A stretch of 64,000 nt of DNA, from positions 14,653,588 through 14,717,587 of the forward strand of contig OY986970.1 of the NCBI GenBank assembly GCA_963920575.1. Reading direction: 5' to 3'. This document shows, piece by piece, positions 45,493 to 57,905 of this stretch. The number at the start of each line of letters is the position of its first letter. Within the stretch, counting starts at the first letter, position 1. The notes beneath the pieces were generated by a model that did not search any database, was not told where the DNA came from, and saw only the letters and a program-made list of their open reading frames with translations. Made by a program: the position numbers and the translations under genes. The DNA comes from Narthecium ossifragum (taxonomy: Eukaryota; Streptophyta; Magnoliopsida; Dioscoreales; Nartheciaceae).

Positions 45493-46958
45493 AGTTGTCA
45501 CGCCCCGACCCAGAAAACCCATCCGGACCGGGACGTGAGGGTTCTAAACTCTAAATCAAACGGCGAGAGCCTCCCCTTTGAACATCAATTTTAAACCTGG
45601 TGCATGATTACAATATTCACAATTAATTTAAACTATCCTATCATTAAATCATAATACAATTTAACTTTTAAAAGATATAATAATGATTCAAGTCATCTAG
45701 TACAACAATCTCTGATCAATTTACATCAAATTGAAATACAAATACATTTCTCCTTCAGATTACAATTTATACATTTAAAACTGTACATCAATTGAATATA
45801 ATAAACTGATGATATCCTCGATCTCACGCACCACCAAGGGGAGTACCGCCTCCAACACCGCAACAACCTGAAAGAGAAGGGATTGCATCGACCTGCATCG
45901 CCTATGCAACCCAGGTAGGAGTGAGCAACAAAGCTTGCTCAGTAGGGTTCTACTCTACGGCACACTGAAAGGAGGAAAACAACAACAGTGTTGTCTCCCA
46001 GCCTAAGTCTAACGGATGCCACGGGTCCCATAACCCACCGATGTCCCAATGGCTCCTGTCATGAACCTCTCTTGGTCTCTCTACCAAGATCACCCTAAGC
46101 ACTGACAGGGGAACGGAACCATGCAGGATCACTCACCCTTACCCAGCAGGGATACCACTGCCTGGGGACCACGTCGGGAACTCCTCGGTTGCATCCTTAG
46201 CACTTGGCCTTGGAAGACGACACGACCTCTAGACCTTAAACAATATAATATCCCAGTCCAACTACCTAATAATCCTCGAATCATATCAAACATGATCACT
46301 GACGACAATCACGTCCTAATCCTCGGCTACCCAAACCCCGGCCCTAGGGCTAGATTCGGGCTACCCGAGAACCCTGGATCAACGATCGAAACCATCGTCT
46401 ACCTCCTAGCCTGATGCTTCTAATGCAAATAAATGCATGCAATGCTCAAGCACAGAGGTACAGAAATAGCAGCATGCAACAATATGCCAAGACAACATAC
46501 ACGGGCTAGGCGAAGCGTCAAGTTTGCCGGAGGGTAAACATGCATAAAGCAGATAAAGGTTTAAACTACAATTATACAATATTATAACGGCGCCCACGGA
46601 CCGTTAGCAAGCAATTTCTACAACGGGGGCACAACCCCGGCTACACAGATAATAATCAACCACATATAAAGCACACCCTCTGCCATTTAATTAGCTAAAC
46701 ATCCCAAGGGGCACAACCCCCTTGGTTCAACCACAAGCTAAATATACATATAAATAAGCATGACATGTGATTAATTGCTAATTAAACAAGGATGATTTAT
46801 ACCTAATTAGACATGCCGAAAATCAAACAATTAATCATCTAAAAACAACCAATTAGAACATGCTAGCCATCGAGATCTCTAGGAATACCAATCACATAAA
46901 TCCCGAAGAATCAAACATGATAAAACATCGAAAATCCACGAAAAACACTATTCATGAC

Positions 46959-47165
46959 TGGCGGTCGATCAACGGATCGACCGTGAAAAATCTAACGTTG
47001 ACGGTCGATCAACGGATCGACCGTGAGGGGTTATTTCGCTATTTTTCGGGCTCACGGTCACGGATCGACCTTAAAGAAGCTGAGGTTGATGGTCGATCAA
47101 CGGATCGACCGTGAGAGTTTATTTTGCTGATTTTCGGGCTCACGGTCGATCCACGGATCATTCGT
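46959..47165 (-). repeat. Distal dyad array (GGTCGATC ... GATCGACC)
   Basis: Four copies of an inverted repeat GGTCGATC-AACG-GATCGACC (8-base stem, 4-base loop), some imperfect, spaced by phrases such as TTTCGGGCTCACGGTC. Confidence 0.85.
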
Positions 47166-47928
47166 GGCACTATTCATCAGCAAATCTGCTCCGACACAGT
47201 TTCGTATAAAAATCACCAAAACTCGTAGAAAAATCGGAAAAATATGAAATCAATTGGGTTTGAAAGTAGACTCGCAGATCTACAACTCTTATTTCTTATA
47301 AAAATCCAAGATCATGCATGTACAAGTCGGAAAACTCGCCGCAAGCCGGCTGTTCTTCAAGAACAGCAGAAAACCGGAAATCCGAGATTTATCATGCTTA
47401 AATCCTACTGAAATCTTAACCAAAGTTCATGAAACTTATATCAGTAATTATACTAGACCACATGCATCTAATAACACAAATTCATCAAGATCTAACGGCT
47501 AGATCTAACTAAACCCATTAATTAACTCATGTAGGTAGAACACCTACCGGACTGCGCATTCCTCGGTTGATCCCTCGCAAACCAGCCACCAAAGAGGTTC
47601 CAAACCACACCAGGAGTCTTCCTCTCGTTGCCACGAATCCAACAAGCTCTAGAACACCCAAAACTGTGGCCGGAGGAGGGAGAACGGAGAGAAGAAAGCT
47701 GGCTGCCCGGAAAGAGAAACAGAGCAAGCTCTGCTTGCGGGAAGAAGAAACAGCCAGGGAGAAGAAGAAGAGAAGGGAGAAGAGGAAGAGAAGAGAAGGA
47801 GAAGGAAGGGGAAGGCCAGGGAAGGTCGGGGAGAGGGTGAAGGAGAGGACCTCTCCTCTCCTGCTCTCCTGACAAAGGAGGACGACGGAAGCTCAACAAC
47901 TGCCCAACTGCTCTAACTTGCTGGAATA

Positions 47929-48008
47929 GGAGGATCGATCCTGTTATCAAAGAGGATCGATCTTCTTAACAGAAAGATCGATCTTCTTCTCAAGGAGATC
48001 GATCCCCT
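47929..48008 (-). repeat. Proximal dyad array (AGGATCGATC/AGATCGATCTT)
   Basis: Four GATCGATC cores within 80 bases, about 280-360 bases from the start of this LTR. Confidence 0.85.
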
Positions 48009-48291
48009 TTGCCAAGAAGGCAAAACTTGGGCTAAAACGCAAGCCCAAGCTCGGATCTTCCGATCCCGGGTCCACCTAACCATTCTAATCAAGCACAAAC
48101 ACAAACAAGGTTAGTGTATGCACACGCGGGTGTGAAACTGACCACCAGGGAGCATATTTACCAAAATGCCACTGGGGTCAAAAACAGCGATGCGATCAAC
48201 CGATCGCATCCCAGGGCCAACCGAGCCAAACCACAAATCCAGACCCTCGACCTAACGCGGTCGGACCGGGTTGGAGGTACGGGTCCTCACA

Positions 48292-49040
48292 TGTGTCCCC
48301 GCGAGAGATGGTATGAATGGGCAGGGTGGTACCTGGACAGGAGTCCGCAGTCTTTGTTTCCTCTCGTTTGTTCTTGGGTAAGGGTGATCCCGCATGGTAT
48401 TGTTCCCTTGTTGGTGCTTAGGGTGATCTTGGTAGCATTTTCAAGAGAGAGGTTCATGACGGGAGCCCTTGGGACATCGATAGGGTAATGAGACCCTTGG
48501 CATTCCTTAGACGGCGGAGAGACAACTCAGTTGTTGTTTTTCACCCTTCAGTGTGACGTAAAATAGCGTAGAACCCTACTGAGTTTTGTTGCTTACTCCT
48601 ACATGGGCTGCATCGGCGATGCAGGTCGATGCAGTTCCTTCTTTTTCAGGTAGTTGCGGCTTGGAGGCGACACTCCCCTTGGCGGCGCGTGAGATCGAGG
48701 ACATCATCACTTTATCTTATTGAATTGATGTACAGCCTTGAATGTATGAATTGTAATATGAAAGAAAAATGTATTTGTATTTCAATTTAATGTAAATTGA
48801 TTAGAGATTGCTGTACTTAGAGGACTTAACCATTATTGTATCTTTTTAAAGTTAATTAAGTATTGTAGTGGTTAATTTGTATTATGATTTGATGATATGA
48901 TAGTTTAAATAAATTGTGAATATTATAATCATGAATCAGGTTTAAAAGTGATGTTTACAAGGGAGACTCTCGTCATTTGATTTTAGATTTAGGACCCTCA
49001 TGTCCCGGCACGGATGGGTTTTCTGGGTAGGGGCGTGACA
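48292..49040 (+). repeat. Tekay-type 3' LTR, segment 3 (end)
   Basis: Completes the LTR begun at 36074: after the TSD copy TGTGT it continues to GGATGGGTTTTCTGGGTAGG then GGCGTGACA at 49040. Confidence 0.75.
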
Positions 49041-49876
49041 AGGGTTGCCTCGGCCTCCACCTCATCTAGTCTCTGCTCTCTGCCAACTCCGACTTATCCT
49101 CTGCGCGAAGGAATCTTCAGGAACACTCTGCCAGGAACTGAGAACTCCAAAGATCATTGCCTCTGACCTGAGTAGCTCTCTCGTCTGCTCTGCGCCGTCA
49201 TGAGTCTCCGTCTGACATGTGCTAGTTTCTCTGTGGATTGTCTGATGACGTCTGGATGGTGGATCAACAACCTCGGTTGAACAATCGGAAGAACGACATG
49301 AACTGCCGTACTACATCTCGAATGGCACTGCATCGGTCTTGACTGATGATCGCTGAAATAGGCGAACTCAAGCAGTGGGACGTACTATACCTAGTTGCCT
49401 CCTGCATCGGTAACACATGTCCTACGTACGTCTTCCGAGATCTGGATCGTCCTCTGAGTCTTCTGCAATCTGGTGATGACGTCCGCCATCCCACTCTGAC
49501 ACTGGAAGGAGCTGCAATGGGTCTGCCGGATCTGCAACACTGCTAACGAAGTACAACCTGCGGTTTACTGATGCTGTCCGATTCTCAGTCACATGCTTGG
49601 TACCAACTACAACACGGATCTCCACGAGCTCCGGATATCTACCCTGGGTCTCTATCACTCTGGCCGGGAGAGCTGGGATGCTGTAAACACCAAAGGGGAA
49701 GTCATATGGAATCTGATCCTCGAAACCCGATCCAACTGGTTGTCTGTCTCCGATGAGTTGGCAAATCCACCAAATTTGCTCTAGCCTTTCTAATGGCTTG
49801 ATCCCTTAAAGGCACTGACACAGTGACTTTAAGGCAAGAGCTCCGGTCTCATGGTCACTCAGGTCAACGGTCCCGT
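49041..49876 (-). pseudogene. Chromovirus integrase remnant, minus strand
   Basis: Colinear with 42284-43060: the GGCTGCCTCGGCCTCCACC-type start, then CCAGGAACTGAGAACTCC and the AGGCACTGAC end. It is a second decayed copy of the same integrase-to-RT interval, interrupted at 49876 by the element 49877-59257. No open frame is usable. Confidence 0.7.
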
Positions 49877-50085
49877 TGTGAGGACCCGTCCCTCTACTCC
49901 TGTGGCTCGTCGTGGACCGCAAGGGCAATTTGGTAAATTGCACATTGTCGGCTTGTTTCACACCCGCGTGTGCACACACTGACCGTGTTTGTGGTAGTGT
50001 TTGGTTAGAACGGTTAGTGGGACTCGGGATCGAAAGATCCAGACTTGGGCTTGAGTTCTTGCCCAAGTTTAGCTTTCAGCACAAA

Positions 50086-50195
50086 GAGGATCGATCCTTC
50101 CTAGCTAGAAGATCGATCCTTGTGGTGCCAAAAAGTCTTGTGAAATCGTCATGAAGGATCGATCCTCCCTTGAGGAAGGATAGATCATTCATAAG
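50086..50195 (+). repeat. Proximal dyad array
   Basis: AGGATCGATCCTTC, AGAAGATCGATCC, GAAGGATCGATCCTCC and a mutated AGGATAGATCATTC within 110 bases, about 210-320 bases into the LTR. The 3' LTR keeps GATCGATC at the mutated unit. Confidence 0.85.
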
Positions 50196-50944
50196 TCGGT
50201 TGGTTTTCTGCTTCGCGAGGACGGCCGCCGTTGGCCGTCGCTCTCCCCTGTCAGAGAGGGAAGACTTCCCCTCCCCTTCCCTCACTTTTTCCCCCTTTCC
50301 CGGCTGTCCCTTCCCCCTTTCCCTCCTTTTCTCTTTCCCCACTTTCCTTCTTCTTCTTCTTCTCTTCTCTTCTCTCCCGAAGCTCTGTTTTTCTCTCCCT
50401 TTACCGCCGGTGAGCTTCTTTCCCTCCGTTCTCCCTCCTCCGACCATCAAATTGGGTGTTCTTTGGCTCGTTGGATTCGTGACAACGAGAGGAAGATCCC
50501 TGAAGTGGTTTGGAGGCTTTTTGGTGATCTAATCATGGAGAATCAGCCGAGGAAAGCGCAGCTAGGTAGGGTTATACCTACTGATGTTCTTTTCGGGTTT
50601 TCTTGAGATCTAGCCGTTGGATCTTGTTGATCCTTGTTTTGTTGGATTCCTTATGCCTATTAGAATTACTGATTTAAGGTTCAAGTTAATCAGTTGAGAT
50701 TTGAGTAGGTTTTATACATGATTAAGTTTGGATTCTCTGTTTTCTGCTGTTCTTGAAGAACAGCCGGCTTACGGTGAGTTTTTTGGCCGGCACGTACATG
50801 ATCTTGGTTTGTGATAAACATAAGAGATTTAGATCTCTTCGTTAGCTTTCCATTCCATCTTGTTTCGTATTTTTCCAATTTTTCTACGAATTTTGGTGAT
50901 TTTTTCTCGTGTCCTGCGACAAGGCTGATCTGAAGCTGGTATGA

Positions 50945-51060
50945 GCTTTGGATTGATCCAAATCGTTCCGGATCGATCCCAAGTTGGCTGATGGCATTTT
51001 ATGGGTTGGTATGAAGCTTTGGATCGATCCAAATTGTTCCGGATCGATCCCAGGTTGGCT
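50945..51060 (+). repeat. Distal dyad array
   Basis: Two tandem units of about 80 bases, each with TTTGGAT(T/C)GATCCAAA followed by TTCCGGATCGATCCC and ending GTTGGCTGATGG. TTGGATCGATCCAA in the second unit is a perfect 14-base palindrome. Confidence 0.85.
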
Positions 51061-52386
51061 GATGGTGTTTTATGGAGTTTTGATTAGCTGTTTTGATTAA
51101 TGTTTTCCCGTCGATCCAACCGTTGGATGTTTATGAATTTTGGATATGTTGATCCATACATGTAGCTCTACTGGTGGCAAGGTTGGATCTTGAATCCGAC
51201 ATCGTTTGGATGTCGGATCGACAAGACCAAATAGCCTCTAGTAGAGAACTTTTGGTGTTTTAAATATAATATTATATGTCGAATTATAATATTATATTTC
51301 TACTGTTCATGAGCGGTTTTCGGAGTTACTTCCCGTTGCAGGAGTCTGCGGTCGACGGTCGTGGTACCGTCGTAATGCCGGGACCCGCTGCGGATCGGCT
51401 GACAGCGGTCGGTAGTACCGCTGCAGTGATCCGGTTGACTTATATGATGTTTGTCATACTGTTGCATGCCTATCTCCTGTTTGTGTATGTCATAGCATGC
51501 ATTGTTGATTGTGCATTAGTTGCATTGGTTAGGGCGTGGGTGATCCTTGGGTCACCGTCCCGAGGCTGGAAGCTCGGACTTAGCCCTAGGACCGGGGTTG
51601 GGTAGTTTGGACCCGGTTTGAATTGTGGTGTCCAGTCGAAATTGTTGATAGGCCTAGAGGACTGGTACACCTGTTGCTTGATGATGTTTAGAGGTCGTGT
51701 CGGCCTCAAGTCAGGTGTTGAGGATGCCACCGGTGGCGGGTCTTATTTCTTTGGGCAGTGTCCGTTCCTGCCAGTAGGGGCATCAGTGTGGGACCAGTGA
51801 GTGATGGGTGACCACAGCTGGAACCCTGCGACACTAGGTGTATCCAGGATGGGCCCAGTCCATTGGGGTGACCATGGTTGGATATGCCTAGAGATCACCG
51901 GTGAATGGTAATGGGACCATTGTAGCTCACTCGAGTCTGGCTTGAGGGCGACACTGTTGCGTTTCCCTCTTCCTTCTGTGTGGCGTAGTGTAGATCCCTA
52001 CTGAGCTTAGTGCTCACACCTACCCGGGCTGCGTTTTGCAGGTGCAGGCGTCAGTTCTTCTTCTGTGGCCACTACCGGGCAGTTGGTCGGCGGTGCGGCG
52101 GCGCCTGGTGGACTTTGAGAGGTGGTGATCGTTTACTGTTTTTATTTTATGTTAGATAGTCTCCTACGGGAGTAATGTTGTACTTTGAATCTTCCCCTCT
52201 CCTAGGATTTGTATATTAAACACTTTGAGTTTATAATATGTTGTTTTAATTGGGGGTCTTTGATGAACTGTTAGGGAGACCAATAGGTTAGAGGGAACCC
52301 TCGCCAGCTTTGTTTTCCGCGTTTTGTATGTTCCGGTTCGCGTCGCCCGGCCCGGTTGGGCTTTCGCGGGTCGGGGCGCAACAGCT

Positions 52387-52398
52387 TGGTATCAGAGC
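52387..52398 (+). promoter_or_regulatory. Primer binding site, iMet-tRNA type
   Basis: TGGTATCAGAGC, 3 bases after the LTR terminus GCAACA. Confidence 0.9.
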
Positions 52399-52583
52399 AT
52401 AGGTTGTAGATCCCAGGGTTTAGGATCAGGATTCGGTTGAGTTGAGCGTGGAATGGGTTAGTTCTATGTCTAGAACATCCGTGCATGCTCATTTTGATGT
52501 GTTATGCTTTTCCGCTTTATGTTGTGCTGCTTTGTCTTGGGTTTCGACGAGTGGACGCTCGTTTGTTGTTGGTGATTGCGCAG

Positions 52584-53792
52584 ATGTCGGGAGCTCGAGG
52601 GTGACCTTCGGTTGATGGACGGGGTGGGGTACGACTTGGTCGACCCGCCCGACCAGACAGGGTAGCACCTGTCAGGGAGGTCAGAGCTAGACGGGCTGAG
52701 CCATCACCAGCGACGGCTTCGGTCGCACGGGAGGAGACCCTTCTCACCGAGGAGGGGGTTCTCGCTCCGGTCGACGCTCGGACCGCTGTGGTAGTCTTGC
52801 TGGATTGTCAACAGTATGCCACCCGGTTCATTCACTTGGTCCGTTTCGCGGGGGCAGTGGCAGCAGATCCAGTGGCCAGAGCATGTCAGTTTGAACAGAG
52901 GCTTCGATCAGAGATCAAATGGCGGACCAGTCCTTACCGCTTCCAGATGTACTCAGCAGTTCTGAACTGCGCCTTGGCACTAGGGGTGCAGTTGCGGGAC
53001 GAGAGGTGCCGGGCAGTTCCACCGGTATCCTCTACCAGTGCACCGCAGAGACCCCAGTTCAGAAGGGGATATAGGGGAGGGAATCGGTGGCGTCAGCGAC
53101 GCTTTCAGCAGCGGTCGCAGTGCCCGCAGCAGTTCCAGGCACAGTTGCCGAGTCCGCCAGGCCAGTTTCTCCGGACGGCCGGGCCGTCTGGGCAAGCTCC
53201 GTCAGGGGGAGGCCAGGGTCAGCAGCCTGATAGCGCGTCAGTCACGTGTTTCTCGTGCGGGCAGCTGGGACACTTCCGTAGAGACTGTCACCTGCGAGGA
53301 GCGCGAGGCGCTGTGCAGCAGGGCAGTAGAGGCGGAGGGTCCAGTGCTTGGCAGGGGAGCAGTGGTGGACGCGGATCAGGGGCTGGGCCGAGCTGCTCCA
53401 GAGGTGGAGGCGGCCAGCGGGGGCGTGTGTTTGTTCTTTCGACGCGTGAGCAGCCGGACACCGTTCATCTTTTCCAGTCGCCACAGCAGTACCAGCAGTA
53501 CCAGCAGTACCAGCAGCCGTTGCAGTACCAGCAGGCAGCGGCAGAGCCATCCGTGCCCAGAGGGTTGGAGACGAGTTGGCTAGAGGTGGCACAGTCTGTA
53601 GACTTACCGATCGGCGGCATAGTCAGGGTAGACCGGGTCTGCCAATCTTGTTTTTCGAAGGTTGGAGGCCTACGTGTCTGTCTAGACCTGCGGGTACTAG
53701 ACATGACAGGTTTCGATGTGATACTCGGTATGGACTGGTTAGGAGCATACCGACCTATCATCGACTGTGGTCGCCGGAGGGTGGTCGCTTAG
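52584..53792 (+). pseudogene. Gag (truncated) with protease tail
   Basis: ATG at 52584 opens MSGARG and hits TGA at codon 7; the same phase then runs open to TAG 53790-53792. The first part (PSVDGRGGVRLGRPAR and so on) is a typical variable gag start. The gag core retains only its last part (ARACQFEQRLRSEIKW, TSPYRFQMYSAVL), so most of the capsid domain is deleted. A canonical zinc knuckle CFSCGQLGHFRRDC (CX2CX4HX4C) follows at about 53250-53290, then a QQY repeat. The frame then jumps to the end of protease (GFDVILGMDWLGAYRPIIDC); the active-site Asp motif is missing. The TGA fits CGA to TGA. Confidence 0.8.
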
Positions 53793-54709
53793 ACACCTGA
53801 TGGGACACAGTTTGTGTTGTTGGGGGATCGGTTTTCAGCCGATTCCTTCGCTTGTGGTGTAGGGAGGCGTGGCAGCGAGCTTTCAGCCTTGCTGGCCAGC
53901 CTGTCCCTGTTTGGGTCAGAGGGAGTGCAGCAGAGCAGTTTCCCCAGGATCGTGTGCGACTACACCGATGTGTTTCCCGAGGTGTTGCCAGGGCTTCCAC
54001 CGCCCAGAGAGGTCGATTTTGAGATCGACCTGGTACCGGGTACCGTACCGATCTCTCTCCCAGCTTTCAGGATGGCACCACCAGAGCAGAGTGAGTTGAG
54101 GACCCAGCTAGACGAGCTTACTAGCAGAGGTTTCATCCGTCCCAGCATGTCTCCCTGGGGGGCACCAGTGTTGTTCGCAAAGAAGAAGGATGGTACCCTT
54201 CGACTTTGCATAGACTACAGGCGGCTCAACAGGGTGACGGTGAAGAACCGGTATCCGATGCCGAGGATCGACGACCTGTTTGACCAGTTGCGAGGATCTT
54301 CAGTGTTCTCGAAGATTGACCTCCGCACCGGCTACCACCAGTTGAGGGTTCGGGATTGCGACATCCCGAAGACGGCTTTTCGGACTCGGTACGGCCTGTA
54401 CGAGTTCGTGGTGATGCCGTTTGGGCTGACGAACGCACCAGCAGCGTTCATTGATCTCATGCAGAGGATCTTTCGACCTTTCCTAGACGAGTTCGTGGTG
54501 GTGTTCGTCGAAGACATCCTTATCTACTCCCGGTCAGAGGCGGAGCACGAGCGACACTTGGCGACAGTGTTGCAGCTACTTCGGGAGCATCGGCTTTATG
54601 CCAAGGCTTCCAAGTGCGAGTTCTGGCTTGCACAGGTGGGATTCCTTGGACACGTGGTGTCGGCAGCAGGGATCTCAGTTGACCTGGCCAAGGTCGAGGC
54701 AGTGGTACA
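53793..54709 (+). pseudogene. Reverse transcriptase of the chromovirus (catalytic motif altered)
   Basis: Same phase as gag after the TAG. RT motifs: [62 protein letters not shown] and [14 protein letters not shown]. The catalytic motif reads FVED at 54504-54515 where FxDD is expected, so the first catalytic Asp is Glu. After [11 protein letters not shown] the sequence is spliced by deletion to RNase H in another frame, removing the RT-RNase H connection segment. Expected inactive. Confidence 0.85.
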
Positions 54710-56668
54710 GTGGCAGAGACCGAGGACAGTGTTTACTGCGACGCTAGCGGTGAGGGATTGGGGTGTGTCCTCATGCAGGAGGGGCACGTAGTTTCCTATG
54801 GTTCTCGTCAGCTGAAGAACCATGAGAGGAACTACCCTACTCACGACCTGGAGCTAGCAGTGGTGGTCTTCGCCCTGAAGACCTGGCGGCATTATCTCTA
54901 TGGCGAGAAGTTCTCAGTCTTCTCGGACCATAAGAGTTTGAGGCACGTTTTCACCCAACGTGACCTCAACCTGAGGCAGCGACGCTGGATGGAGCTACTG
55001 GAGGACTACGACTTTGCGTTGCATTACCATCTTGGTAAGGCAAACGTCGTAGCAGACGCGCTGAGCAGACAGGTGAGAGACACCAGAGCAGCAGTTGCAG
55101 GGTTGCCAGCGCAACAGTGGCCGGCTCTAGAGACGGCGGGCCAGTTGGGGCTCGAGTTTGAGGATCGGGGATCCAGCAGCTTTCTTTATGCAGTGCAGAG
55201 TATGCCAGCAGTTCTAGCCAGAGTGTTGGGGGCACAGCACAGTGACCCAGAGCTCAAGGAGTTACGCATAGCAGCGGGCACAGAGGGCGCAGACGGAGAC
55301 TGGACAGTATCGCCAGACAGAGGACAACGGTTCCGAGGTAGAGTAGCGGTTCCAGCAGATCCAGTTCTTCGAGACAACGTCCTACGAGAGTTCCACCATT
55401 CTCGTTTTGCAGTTCATCCCGGCGGCACCAAGATGTACCAGGATCTTCGGCGACAGTTCTGGTGGCGCGGGATGAAGAGAGCAGTGACGGAGTTCGTATC
55501 GCGCTGCCTTACCTGTCAGAAGGTCAAGGCAGAGCACCAGCGGACTCCGGGGTTACTTCAGCCACTTCCACTAACTGAGTGGAAGTGGGAGCACATCACG
55601 ATGGACTTCGTGACCGGGCTACTGAGATCTCCTAGGGGGAATGACGCGATTTGGGTCATCGTTCATCAATTGACCAAATCGGCGCACAACCTGCCTATGC
55701 GGGTGACAGACTCGACGGACAGGTTGGGTAGCTTGTACGTCAGAGAGGTAGTCAGACTACACGGGGTTTCAGTTTCTATCCTGTCAGACCGTGACCCTAG
55801 GTTCACCAGCAGGTTCTGGCGAGACTTTCAGGAGGCAGTTGGCACACTCCTGACTTTCAGTACTGCGTTCCATCTGCAGACAGACGGGCAGTCCGAGCGG
55901 ACTATCCAGATCTTGGAGGACATGCTGAGAGCATGTGTCCTCGATGCATGAGGCAGCTGGGAGGAGCACGTTCCCTTGGTGGAGTTCGCCTACAACAACA
56001 GCTACCAGTCCAGTCTTGGAGTAGCACCTTTCGAGGCGTTGTACGGTAGGCCGTGTCGTTCCCCAGTGTGCTGGACAGAGGTTGGAGAGGCTTCACTCAC
56101 CGGTCCAGACATCGTCAGGCAGTCATCAGAGAGGTTAGTCCAGATCAGGCAGAGGCTTTTGACGGCTCAGAGCCGGCAGAAGAGTTATGCAGATCAGAGG
56201 CGACGACCGTTGGAGTTTGCAGTCGGCGACCGAGTGTTCTTGCGAGCATCGCCGTACAGAGGTTCTGTCAGGTTTGGCAGAGGTGGCAAATTGGCGCCGA
56301 GATTCGTCGGGCCGTTCGAGATCTTAGAGAGGGTCGGCGAGGTAGCTTACCGCCTGGATCTTCCTCAGCACATGTCTGCTGTGCACCCGACTTTCCATGT
56401 GTCGATGCTGAGGAAGTATCACCCAGACCCGTCTCATGTCATCAGGGTGGATGACATTGAGCTTGAGGCAGACGCGAGCTTTGTTGAGCAGCTGGTTCGG
56501 GTACTTGACCAGAGGGAACAGGTCTTGCGGAGCAAGACGATTCCCTTGGTCAAGGTACTGTGGAGGCACAAAGGCACTGAGGAGATCACTTGGGAGCGCG
56601 AGGCGCGCATGCGGCAGGAGTTTCCGCAGTTGTTCTCTTCTCGAGGTATTTCTTGTCCTGTCTTCTAG
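54710..56668 (+). pseudogene. RNase H and integrase of the chromovirus, with chromodomain-like tail
   Basis: RNase [46 protein letters not shown]. Integrase: HHCC finger ([12 protein letters not shown] ... CLTCQ), core [15 protein letters not shown] and [12 protein letters not shown] with the D-D-E residues. A TGA at 55949-55951 interrupts the frame, which continues in the same phase (VEFAYNNSYQSS) to TAG near 56666; TGA fits CGA. The end shows GPFEILERVGEVAYRLDLP, HPTFHVSMLRKY, then VKVLWRHKGTEEITWE, the type II chromodomain region of Tekay/Del chromoviruses that targets integration. One nonsense codon and the upstream frameshift disable it. Confidence 0.87.
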
Positions 56669-56936
56669 TGTAGCTGTTTCTTTTGCTCCGAGCCCTACCT
56701 TTATCGAATCTCAGGACGAGATTTCCTTTAAGGGTATTAGGATGTGAGGATCCGTCCCTCTACTCCTGTGGCTCGTCGTGGACCGCAAGGGCAATTTGGT
56801 AAATTGCACCTTGTCGGCTTGTTTCACACCCGCGTGTGCACACACTGACCGTATTTGTGGTAGTGTTTGGTTAGAACGGTTAGTGGGACCCGGGAACTTG
56901 GGCTTGAGTTCTTGCCCAAGTTTAGCTTTCAGCACA

Positions 56937-57044
56937 AAGAGGATCGATCCTTCCTAGCTAGAAGATCGATCCTTGTGGTGCCAGAAAGTCTTGTGAAATC
57001 GTCATGAAGGATCGATCCTCCCTTGAGGAAGGATCGATCATTCA
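56937..57044 (+). repeat. Proximal dyad array (3' LTR)
   Basis: Same four GATCGATC units as in the 5' LTR, with the unit near 57032 intact (AGGATCGATCATTC). Confidence 0.85.
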
Positions 57045-57794
57045 TAAGTCGGTTGGTTTTCTGCTTCGCGAGGACGGCCGCCGTTGGCCGTCGCTCTCCC
57101 CTGTCAGAGAGGGAAGACTTCCCCTCCCCTTCCCTCACTTTTTCCCCCTTTCCCGGCTGTCCCTTCCCCCTTTCCCTCCTTTTCTCCTTCCCCACTTTCC
57201 TTCTTCTTCTTCTCTTCTCTTCTCTCCGGAAGCTCTGTTTTTCTCTCCCTTTACCGGCAGCGAGCTTCTTTCCCTCCGTTCTCCCTACTCCGACCATCAA
57301 ATTGGGTGTTCTTTGGCTCGTTGGATTCGTGACAATGAGAGTAAGATCCCTGAAGTGGTTTGGAGGTTTGTTGGTGATCAAATCGTGGGGAATCAGCCGA
57401 GGAAAGCGCAGCTAGGTAGGGTTATACCTACTGATGTTCTTTTCGGGTTTTCTTGAGATTTAGCCGTTGGATCTTGTTGATCCTTGTTTTGTTGGATTCC
57501 TTATGCCTATTAGAATTATTGATTTAAGTTTCATGTTAATCAGTTGAGATTTGAGTAGGTTTTATGCATGATTTAGTTCGGATTCTCTGTTTTCTGCTGT
57601 TCTTGAAGAACAGCCGGCTTACGGCGAGTTTTCCGGCCGGCACATACATGATCTTTGTTTGTGATAAACATAAGAGATGTAGATCTCTTCGTTAGCTTTC
57701 CATTCCATCTTGTTTCGTATTTTTCTAATTTTTCTACGAATTTTGGTGATTTTTTCTCGTGTCCTGCGACAAGGCTGATTTGAAGCTGGTATGA

Positions 57795-57905
57795 GCTTTG
57801 GATCAATCCAAATTGTTCCGGATCGATCCCAAGCTGGCTGATGGCGTTTATGGGTTGGTATGAAGCTTTGGATCGATCCAAATTGTTCTGGATCGATCCC
57901 AGGTT
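57795..57905 (+). repeat. Distal dyad array (3' LTR)
   Basis: Two units as in the 5' LTR, including TTTGGATCGATCCAAA near 57866. Confidence 0.82.

Larger units (their letters stand above)
40933..48291 (-). mobile_element. Tekay-type chromovirus copy, minus strand, degenerate
   Basis: Both outer ends fit this family: TGTCACGCCCCGACCCAG at 40933 and GGGTCCTCACA ending at 48291. The flanks are perfect TSDs TGTGT (40928-40932 and 48292-48296), so one insertion event is certain. The 5' LTR (45496-48291) and PBS (45481-45492) are complete; the 3' LTR is cut to about 870 bp and gag-pol is decayed. It sits inside the plus-oriented LTR of another copy. Confidence 0.9.
45496..48291 (-). repeat. 5' LTR of the minus-strand chromovirus
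   Basis: 2796 bp; on the minus strand it starts TGTGAGGACCCG and ends GGTCGGGGCGTGACA. It carries two dyad arrays (47929-48008 and 46959-47165) and a purine-rich block on the plus strand at 47680-47860, which is the C/T-rich leader on its own strand. Confidence 0.88.
49877..52383 (+). repeat. 5' LTR of the 49877-59257 chromovirus
   Basis: 2507 bp. Two dyad arrays (50086-50195 and 50945-51060) and a C/T-rich leader at 50260-50400. A 25-base segment near 52235 is missing compared with the 3' LTR. Confidence 0.92.
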
